Assembly (NCBI GenBank): GCA_947176295.1 | Contig: CAMWQB010000012.1 | Location: 1-36,808 of the forward strand | Origin: an uncultured Porphyromonadaceae bacterium | GTDB taxonomy: Bacteria > Bacteroidota > Bacteroidia > Bacteroidales > Muribaculaceae | DNA length: 36,808 bases | Direction: 5' to 3' | Part shown: one piece after another, positions 31,950 through 36,808 of the stretch | How positions within the stretch are numbered: the first letter of the stretch is position 1 | Layout of the letters: each line of letters begins with the position of its first letter | The notes under the pieces: generated by a model | What the model saw: the letters and a program-made list of their open reading frames with translations, nothing else | The model's database searches: none | What the model was told of the DNA's origin: nothing | Made by a program: the position numbers and the translations under genes

Positions 31950-33490
31950 TTCAGTTTGCGTAAGAGAGATGTAAGGCTCACGTTTTCATGTATCAGGCGG
32001 TGGAGGTCGGCGATAGCCACTCGCTTTTGCTCCATGCTGTCGCGTTCGCGAAGAGTTACTGTGTTGTCCTCGAGCGTCTGGTGGTCCACCGTTATGCAGT
32101 AGGGAGTGCCGATGGCATCCTGGCGGCGATAGCGCTTGCCGATCGTATCCTTTTCCTCGTAGTGAGTGGCGAAGTCGAATTTCAGATCGTCTACGATTTC
32201 GCGGGCCTTTTCAGGAAGCCCGTCCTTGCGCACAAGAGGAAGCACAGCACACTTCACCGGTGCAAGCGCCGCCGGCAGATGGAGCACCACGCGCGTGTCG
32301 CCGCCCTCCAGAGCCTGCTCCTCATAGCTCGAGCACATCACCGACAGGAACATTCGGTCCACACCGATCGACGTCTCGATCACGTAAGGCGTGTAGCTCT
32401 CGTTCAGTTCGGGGTCGAAATACTGGATTTTCTTGCCGGAGAACTTCTCGTGCTGCGAAAGGTCGAAATTCGTACGCGAGTGGATACCCTCTACTTCCTT
32501 GAAGCCGAAAGGCATCTGGAATTCGATGTCCGTTGCCGCATTGGCGTAGTGGGCAAGTTTCTCGTGGTCGTGGTAGCGATACTTCTCATCGCCCAGCCCC
32601 AGAGCCTTGTGCCAGCGCAGACGCCATTCCTTCCAGTGGGCGAACCATTTCATCTCCTCGCCCGGGCGCACGAAGAACTGCATTTCCATCTGCTCGAATT
32701 CGCGCATGCGGAAGATAAACTGCCGCGCCACGATTTCATTGCGGAAGGCCTTGCCTATCTGTGCTATGCCGAAAGGTATGCGCATACGGCCTGTCTTCTG
32801 CACATTCAGATAGTTCACGAAGATGCCCTGAGCCGTCTCCGGTCGCAGATACACCGTCATGGCGCCGTCGGCCGTCGAACCCATCTCCGTCTTGAACATC
32901 AGGTTGAACTGGCGGACCTCCGTCCAGTTCTTCGTTCCCGAGATAGGGCAAACGATTGCCTCGTCAATGATTATCTGGCGAAGCTCGTCGAGATTGGAGT
33001 CGTTCATCGCCTGCGCGAAACGCTCGTGCAGTGCGTCCCGCTTAGCCTTGTGCTCGAGAACTCGAGGATTGGTCGTGCGGTAGAGCTCCGCATCGAAGCT
33101 GTCGCCGAAGCGCTTGGCTGCCTTCGCTACCTCCTTCTCGATTTTTTCATCATATTTGGCAATCTGTTCCTCGATGAGAACATCCGCGCGATAGCGCTTC
33201 TTCGAATCGCGGTTGTCGATCAGAGGATCGTTGAACGCATCCACGTGTCCCGATGCCTTCCAGATCGTCGGGTGCATGAAGATAGCCGAGTCGATGCCGA
33301 CGATATTCTCGTGGAGAAGCGTCATCGCCTCCCACCAGTAGCGCTTGATGTTGTTTTTCAGCTCAACACCATTCTGCCCGTAGTCATAGACTGCCGACAG
33401 ACCATCATATATTTCGCTCGACTGAAATACAAAGCCATATTCCTTTGCGTGCGATACTATCTTCTTGAACACGTCTTCTTGCTGTGCCAT
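31946..33490 (-). CDS. glyS: Glycyl-tRNA synthetase (class II, dimeric type)
   Basis: A 514-residue synthetase of the eukaryote-like single-chain (alpha2) type that charges tRNA-Gly. Class II motif 2 is seen in AQIGKAFRNEI and motif 3 in VIETSIGVDRMFLSVM; the N-terminal GFVFQSSEIYDGLSAVYDYGQNGVELKNN and the TAQGIFVNY segment are typical. The C-terminal anticodon-binding domain (APVKCAVLPLV onwards) is complete. It is the first gene of an operon with lemA and the FKBP gene. Often named glyQS or glyS. Confidence 0.97.
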   Translation of the reverse strand: MAQQEDVFKKIVSHAKEYGFVFQSSEIYDGLSAVYDYGQNGVELKNNIKRYWWEAMTLLHENIVGIDSAIFMHPTIWKASGHVDAFNDPLIDNRDSKKRYRADVLIEEQIAKYDEKIEKEVAKAAKRFGDSFDAELYRTTNPRVLEHKAKRDALHERFAQAMNDSNLDELRQIIIDEAIVCPISGTKNWTEVRQFNLMFKTEMGSTADGAMTVYLRPETAQGIFVNYLNVQKTGRMRIPFGIAQIGKAFRNEIVARQFIFRMREFEQMEMQFFVRPGEEMKWFAHWKEWRLRWHKALGLGDEKYRYHDHEKLAHYANAATDIEFQMPFGFKEVEGIHSRTNFDLSQHEKFSGKKIQYFDPELNESYTPYVIETSIGVDRMFLSVMCSSYEEQALEGGDTRVVLHLPAALAPVKCAVLPLVRKDGLPEKAREIVDDLKFDFATHYEEKDTIGKRYRRQDAIGTPYCITVDHQTLEDNTVTLRERDSMEQKRVAIADLHRLIHENVSLTSLLRKLK

Positions 33491-33525
33491 ATCTCTTTTT
33501 GGGGTTTATTTCGTTTATTTGCAGA

Positions 33526-33556
33526 CAAAGTTACACATTTTTCTCCTCCCCGCAAA
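33526..33556 (-). promoter_or_regulatory. Promoter of the glyS operon
   Basis: On the minus strand TTTG (33553-33556), 19 nt, TAACTTTG (33526-33533), matching the consensus at both boxes. Expected leader about 30 nt. Confidence 0.75.
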
Positions 33557-33607
33557 ATCTTCCCCTGTTATTATAGGTTAACAACCATCCTCCCGCCCCA
33601 AAGGAAA

Positions 33608-33659
33608 GCAGGTTGTCCCCAACCTGCGCCCCCAAAGGCGACACCTCCAACCTGCGGCC
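33608..33659 (-). repeat. Dispersed palindrome, type B, copy 4
   Basis: GCAGGTTG (33608-33615) pairs with CAACCTGC (33620-33627). A second CAACCTGC followed by GGCC lies at 33648-33659 and could pair instead, giving two alternative hairpins. On the minus strand the element ends in TTTCCTTTGG. Confidence 0.7.
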
Positions 33660-33707
33660 ACAAATTACCCTGCATCGCCAAATCCCGCTCAATGCCACCC
33701 TCCGGGA

Positions 33708-33749
33708 AAAAAACAACACCCCGGGGCTCGCCAAAAACGCCCCCGGGGT
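33708..33749 (-). terminator. Terminator of the serine palmitoyltransferase gene
   Basis: ACCCCGGGG (33718-33726) pairs with CCCCGGGGT (33741-33749); on the minus strand the stem is followed by GTTGTTTTTTT. Confidence 0.88.
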
Positions 33750-33774
33750 ATCGCTCAATATATTGTCTGTTTTT

Positions 33775-34959
33775 TTAAATCACTCCATTATTTCGGAATA
33801 CCTTCTCGATTTTCTCAAGAGCCTCAGTTACCTGCTCCTTCGTGTGGGTAGCCATCAGACTGAAACGGATAAGAGTATCCTGCGGCGCAACAGCCGGAGA
33901 AACTACCGGATTCACGAAGATGCCCTCGTTGAAAAGATCAGTCGTAATCTTGAATGTCTTGAAGTTGTCGCGGATGTAGAGCGGAATGATAGGCGTCGAA
34001 GTGTTGCCGATTTCAAGACCCATCTCGCGGAAGCCCTCAAGAGCATAGTTCGTAAGGTCCCAAAGATTCTTCTGGCGCTCCGGCTCCTCGATCATGATGT
34101 CTATAGCCTTCAGAGCAGCTGCCGTCGATGCCGGAGTGATCGATGCCGTGAAGATATAGGAACGAGAGTGGTGGCGCAGGAAGTTCGTTATCTCCTTGTC
34201 CGTAGCTATGAAGCCACCGAGCGAAGCAAAGCTCTTCGAGAACGTGCCCATCACCAGGTCCACGTCGTCAGTTACTCCGAAGTGGTTGCAGACGCCTCGG
34301 CCGCCTTCGCCGAACACGCCTATCGAGTGAGCCTCATCCACCATCACGGTCGCATTATATTTCTTGGCAAGCTCCGTGATTTTCGGCAGGTTGGCAACAT
34401 CGCCCTCCATCGAGAACACACCGTCCGTTACAATCAGTTTCACCTTGTCCGGAGCGCATTTCTGCAGCTGGGCCTCAAGGCTCTCCATGTCGTTGTGCTT
34501 GTATTTCAGCGACTGAGAGAACGAAAGACGACGACCCTCGATTATCGAAGCATGGTCCTGCTCGTCCCAGAGGATGTAGTCCTCGCGGCCCGTCAGACAC
34601 GACACCACACCGAGGTTCACGCCGAAGCCCGTGGAATAAATCATCACGTCCTCCTTGCCGATATACTCGGCGATGCGAGCCTCGAGCTGCTTGTGCAAGT
34701 CAAGTGTGCCGTTGAGGAAGGGCGAGCCTGCGCAGCCAGTGCCATACTTCCGGATGGCTTCCATGGCTGCCTCTTTGATGCGCGGATCGTTCACGAGACC
34801 CGTGTAGCAGTTCGAGCCGAACATCAGCACTCGCTTGCCGTTGATTAATACTTCGGGGTCCTGTTCCGACGATATTGCGCGGAAATACGGGTAGATACCT
34901 GCAGCTTTCGCTTCCTGAGGCGCCGTATACTTGGAGAGCTTTTCTTGAAGGAGCTTCAT
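33775..34959 (-). CDS. spt: Serine palmitoyltransferase
   Basis: A 394-residue PLP enzyme of the alpha-oxoamine synthase family. It condenses L-serine with an acyl-CoA to give 3-ketosphinganine, the first step of sphingolipid synthesis, a hallmark of Bacteroidales. Marks are YGTGCAGSPFLNGT (72-85), DEAHSIGVFGEGG (208-220) and the PLP lysine Lys242 in GTFSKSFASLGGF. It closely follows my memory of the Bacteroides enzyme (MKLLQEKL N-terminus, CNHFGVT, ARSYIF-like segment), so this is preferred over 2-amino-3-ketobutyrate CoA ligase. The ATG at 34959 fits that N-terminus; the longer frame would start in the leader. Monocistronic. Confidence 0.9.
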   Translation of the reverse strand: MKLLQEKLSKYTAPQEAKAAGIYPYFRAISSEQDPEVLINGKRVLMFGSNCYTGLVNDPRIKEAAMEAIRKYGTGCAGSPFLNGTLDLHKQLEARIAEYIGKEDVMIYSTGFGVNLGVVSCLTGREDYILWDEQDHASIIEGRRLSFSQSLKYKHNDMESLEAQLQKCAPDKVKLIVTDGVFSMEGDVANLPKITELAKKYNATVMVDEAHSIGVFGEGGRGVCNHFGVTDDVDLVMGTFSKSFASLGGFIATDKEITNFLRHHSRSYIFTASITPASTAAALKAIDIMIEEPERQKNLWDLTNYALEGFREMGLEIGNTSTPIIPLYIRDNFKTFKITTDLFNEGIFVNPVVSPAVAPQDTLIRFSLMATHTKEQVTEALEKIEKVFRNNGVI

Positions 34960-35020
34960 AATATGCTTGTGATTGGTCTGGAAATTTTCGGCTTGCAAAT
35001 CCTTTTGCCAAGTCAGGCTG

Positions 35021-35028
35021 CAAAGTTA
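35021..35028 (-). promoter_or_regulatory. -7 box of the serine palmitoyltransferase gene
   Basis: TAACTTTG on the minus strand matches TAnnTTTG fully, about 62 nt before the start codon. No good TTTG is seen at the -33 position. Confidence 0.55.
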
Positions 35029-35086
35029 CAATTTTTTTTTCGCATTTCACCCCTTTCCGTCCAAAAAAAACATTTAACACTCGATT

Positions 35087-35851
35087 TTACCCTGCCGTCA
35101 GGCCTCCGTCTATCGTGTAGAGGCCCCCTGTGCAGAAGCTCGATTCTTCCGAAGCAAGGAAATATACAAGCCTCGCCACTTCCGACGCCTCCCCCACGCG
35201 ACCGAGCGGAAACAACGACGCCTCCTCAGCCCATAATTCAGCCTCGCTCCCCGCCCCCGAGGCCGCGCACCGGGCGAATATAGCGTCCACCATCGGCGTT
35301 CGGATTGTCCCGGGGCATATCGCATTCACCCTCACGCCCTTTCCCGCCAAGTCAAGCGCCAGGCTCTTCGTCATCTGCCCGAGAGCCCCCTTCGTCAGCC
35401 CGTAGGCAAAGCTGTGCGGCTTCCCGATCAGCGACTGGTCCGAAGCGTTTATCACCACTGCCCCTCCGCCGCTCTTTAATATCAGCGGAATACATGCCCG
35501 CAGCGTATTGAATGTCCCCATTATGTTGATTTCCATCACCCGCCTCAACTCATCTTCCGATACATCCATCAGCGTATCCGAATGATGCACCCCTGCACAG
35601 GCAAACACAGCCCCGAGTCCCCCGAGGGCCTCGGCTGTCTCCTCGGCCGCAGCCTTCAAAGCCTCCGCCGAGCGCGTATCGCCCCCGTGATATGCGAATC
35701 GCCCGGCCCCGTATTCTCCTGTCAGCCCGTCCACCAGCGCCGTGCGGTTCAGGTCATAAACTCCAACGTTCCATCCCCGCTCCAAAAAGAGAGCGGCGCT
35801 CGCGCCTCCTATTCCAGAGGCTCCTCCGGTAATAAAAATACTCTTTCTCAT
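35087..35851 (-). CDS. SDR-family oxidoreductase
   Basis: A 254-residue classical short-chain dehydrogenase/reductase. The nucleotide-binding motif TGGASGIGG is at 8-16, the structural motif CAGVHH at 85-90, and the catalytic Ser137, Tyr150 and Lys154 lie in VVINASDQS and YGLTKG. ICPGTIRTPM follows, and the C-terminal GGLYTIDGG is typical. Asp33 after the second strand (VYDLN) suggests NAD(H) preference. Substrate unknown. The start at 35851 is fixed by a -7 box 6 nt before it. It is divergent from the lipoprotein gene, with 40 nt between start codons. Confidence 0.93.
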   Translation of the reverse strand: MRKSIFITGGASGIGGASAALFLERGWNVGVYDLNRTALVDGLTGEYGAGRFAYHGGDTRSAEALKAAAEETAEALGGLGAVFACAGVHHSDTLMDVSEDELRRVMEINIMGTFNTLRACIPLILKSGGGAVVINASDQSLIGKPHSFAYGLTKGALGQMTKSLALDLAGKGVRVNAICPGTIRTPMVDAIFARCAASGAGSEAELWAEEASLFPLGRVGEASEVARLVYFLASEESSFCTGGLYTIDGGLTAG

Positions 35852-35857
35852 AGCACG

Positions 35858-35865
35858 CAAATTTA
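35858..35865 (-). promoter_or_regulatory. -7 box of the SDR gene
   Basis: TAAATTTG on the minus strand ends 6 nt before the ATG at 35851, which predicts a leaderless mRNA. No clear -33 TTTG. Confidence 0.6.
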
Positions 35866-35878
35866 CGAAAAAATCCCT

Positions 35879-35886
35879 TATCTTTG
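35879..35886 (+). promoter_or_regulatory. -7 box of the beta-propeller lipoprotein gene
   Basis: TATCTTTG ends 5 nt before the ATG at 35892, which again predicts a leaderless mRNA. It lies 13 nt from the -7 box of the divergent SDR gene. Confidence 0.6.
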
Positions 35887-35891
35887 TAGCC

Positions 35892-36808
35892 ATGAACTCC
35901 ATTTTCCGCCACCTCATCCCGGCCCTCCTTCTCCTGGCCCTCCTCCCGGCCTGCCGACACGACGAAATCGTCATCATCCCCGAAGGCGAGACCATCATCG
36001 ATTTTCCCGCCGAAGACTCCCGCATCGCCGGATTCTACCTCCTCAACGAAGGCAACATGGGCTCAAACAAATGCACCCTCGACCGTTTCTCTTATTCCAC
36101 AGGTCTTTACGAACGGAATATCTACGCTCGCGAGAACCCTACCGTGGCCATGGAGCTCGGCGACGTCGGCAACGACATAGCCATCTATGGCTCAAAGCTC
36201 TATATCGTCGTGAACTGCTCCCATAAGCTCGAAGTCCTCGACCTACCCACTGCCCGACGCCTCGCCATGATCGACATCCCCAACTGCCGCTACCTCGCAT
36301 TCAGCGGCCCCAACGCCTACGTCAGCTCCTACATCGGCCCCGTCGGCGAGGATCCCGACTGTCCCCTCGGAGCAGTCTTCCGTGTCGACACCCTCACCCT
36401 CTCCATCACAGGACGGTGCACCGTCGGCTATCAGCCTGAAGAAATGGTTGTCCTCGGCCGCAAGCTTTTCGTCGCAAACAGTGGAGGCTACCGCCCGCCC
36501 GTCTACGACCGCACTGTCTCCGTCATCGACATCCCCTCATTCTTCGAAGAGCGCAAGATCGACGTAGCCATCAACTTACATCATCTCCGCGCCGACTCCC
36601 GAGGGCGCCTTTGGGTAAGCTCGCGGGGCAACCGCGAAGGCTCCGTCCCGTCCGGCCTCTATATGCTCGCTCCCGACGCTTCAGGCTCCGAAAGCACCAT
36701 GGCCCTCGCTGCCTCATTCCCCGACGTCCATGTCTCAAACATGGCCATTCATGCCGACAGGCTCTACTACTTCTCCGCCCCCGCTCCGGGGAAGGCAGAA
36801 TATGGCAT
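35892..36808 (+). CDS. YncE/DUF5074-like beta-propeller lipoprotein, 3' end outside the window
   Basis: The first 305 codons are visible, with no stop. A lipoprotein signal ends in the lipobox LLPAC (Cys at residue 21). The mature part has propeller-type repeats: GFYLLNEGNMGSNKCTLDRF, then GNDIAIYGSKLYIVVNCSHKLEVLD, YQPEEMVVLGRKLFVANSGG and TVSVID. This fits the YncE/DUF5074 type of Bacteroidetes surface lipoprotein. The cobamide-binding BtuG proteins have this architecture, but no btuB-like gene is in view, so ligand and role are open. Confidence 0.82.
   Translation, partial: MNSIFRHLIPALLLLALLPACRHDEIVIIPEGETIIDFPAEDSRIAGFYLLNEGNMGSNKCTLDRFSYSTGLYERNIYARENPTVAMELGDVGNDIAIYGSKLYIVVNCSHKLEVLDLPTARRLAMIDIPNCRYLAFSGPNAYVSSYIGPVGEDPDCPLGAVFRVDTLTLSITGRCTVGYQPEEMVVLGRKLFVANSGGYRPPVYDRTVSVIDIPSFFEERKIDVAINLHHLRADSRGRLWVSSRGNREGSVPSGLYMLAPDASGSESTMALAASFPDVHVSNMAIHADRLYYFSAPAPGKAEYG

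Noticed and set aside
17634-36808. A Rex-binding operator (TTGTGAA-type palindrome) near any gene
   Set aside because: No convincing inverted repeat of that form was seen upstream of rex, dgt, ftsX or the other genes examined.
1-36808. CRISPR array, insertion sequence, integrase, phage genes or restriction system
   Set aside because: No regularly spaced direct repeats, transposase, integrase or restriction-type proteins are recognisable among the real genes; the tRNA genes show no adjacent integrated element.

Overview
The window is chromosomal DNA of a member of the Bacteroidales. The evidence is Bacteroidetes-type promoters (TTTG, about 20 nt, TAnnTTTG) in front of many genes; type IX secretion genes (a PorV-like channel and two PorU-like cysteine peptidases); serine palmitoyltransferase for sphingolipids; the gene order ftsX, DUF3098, uppP, truB, queA; and tRNAs without an encoded CCA. 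The coding DNA is GC-rich at third positions, which creates long antisense open frames that are not genes. Family and genus cannot be fixed from sequence reading alone.

Layout. 1-1287: the end of a tRNA-Met gene, a terminator, a repeat-bearing spacer and an ECF sigma factor. 1288-6971 (minus): a five-gene tripartite ABC exporter (ATPase, two MacB/FtsX-type permeases, periplasmic adaptor, TolC-like channel) with translational overlaps. 7087-8820 (plus): a second ECF sigma factor, a small membrane protein that could be its anti-sigma factor, and a Spy/CpxP-like periplasmic protein. 8864-10347 (plus): a formate/nitrite-type channel overlapping a B3/B4-domain protein. Then tpx, tRNA-Arg(CCU) and a repeat-rich spacer. 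11618-21834 (minus): ispF, porV and a first PorU-like peptidase; then an FAH-fold protein coupled to rex; then a second, more canonical PorU. 21921-24562 (plus): dGTPase and a TPM/zinc-ribbon membrane protein. 24566-28393 (minus): queA, truB, uppP, DUF3098, ftsX. 28488-30526 (minus): an ATP-grasp-like protein coupled to an EamA transporter. 30766-33490 (minus): FKBP lipoprotein, LemA and glycyl-tRNA synthetase. 33775-34959: serine palmitoyltransferase. 35087-36808: an SDR oxidoreductase divergent from a truncated beta-propeller lipoprotein.

How the parts work together. Much of the window concerns the envelope: drug or lipid export, type IX secretion, undecaprenyl phosphate recycling, FtsX and sphingolipid synthesis. 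Envelope stress could be read by the ECF operon with its Spy-like member. Rex gives a redox (NADH/NAD+) input, but I saw no Rex operator. No phage, insertion sequence, integrase, CRISPR array or toxin-antitoxin system was seen.

Most notable: two divergent PorU paralogs, both keeping the His/Cys dyad, on either side of a rex/degenerate-FAH pair; a dispersed family of palindromic intergenic elements, one folding as a multibranched structure; several genes whose start codon lies 5-12 nt after a canonical -7 box, implying leaderless or nearly leaderless mRNAs; and an uncharacterised ATP-grasp/EamA pair.
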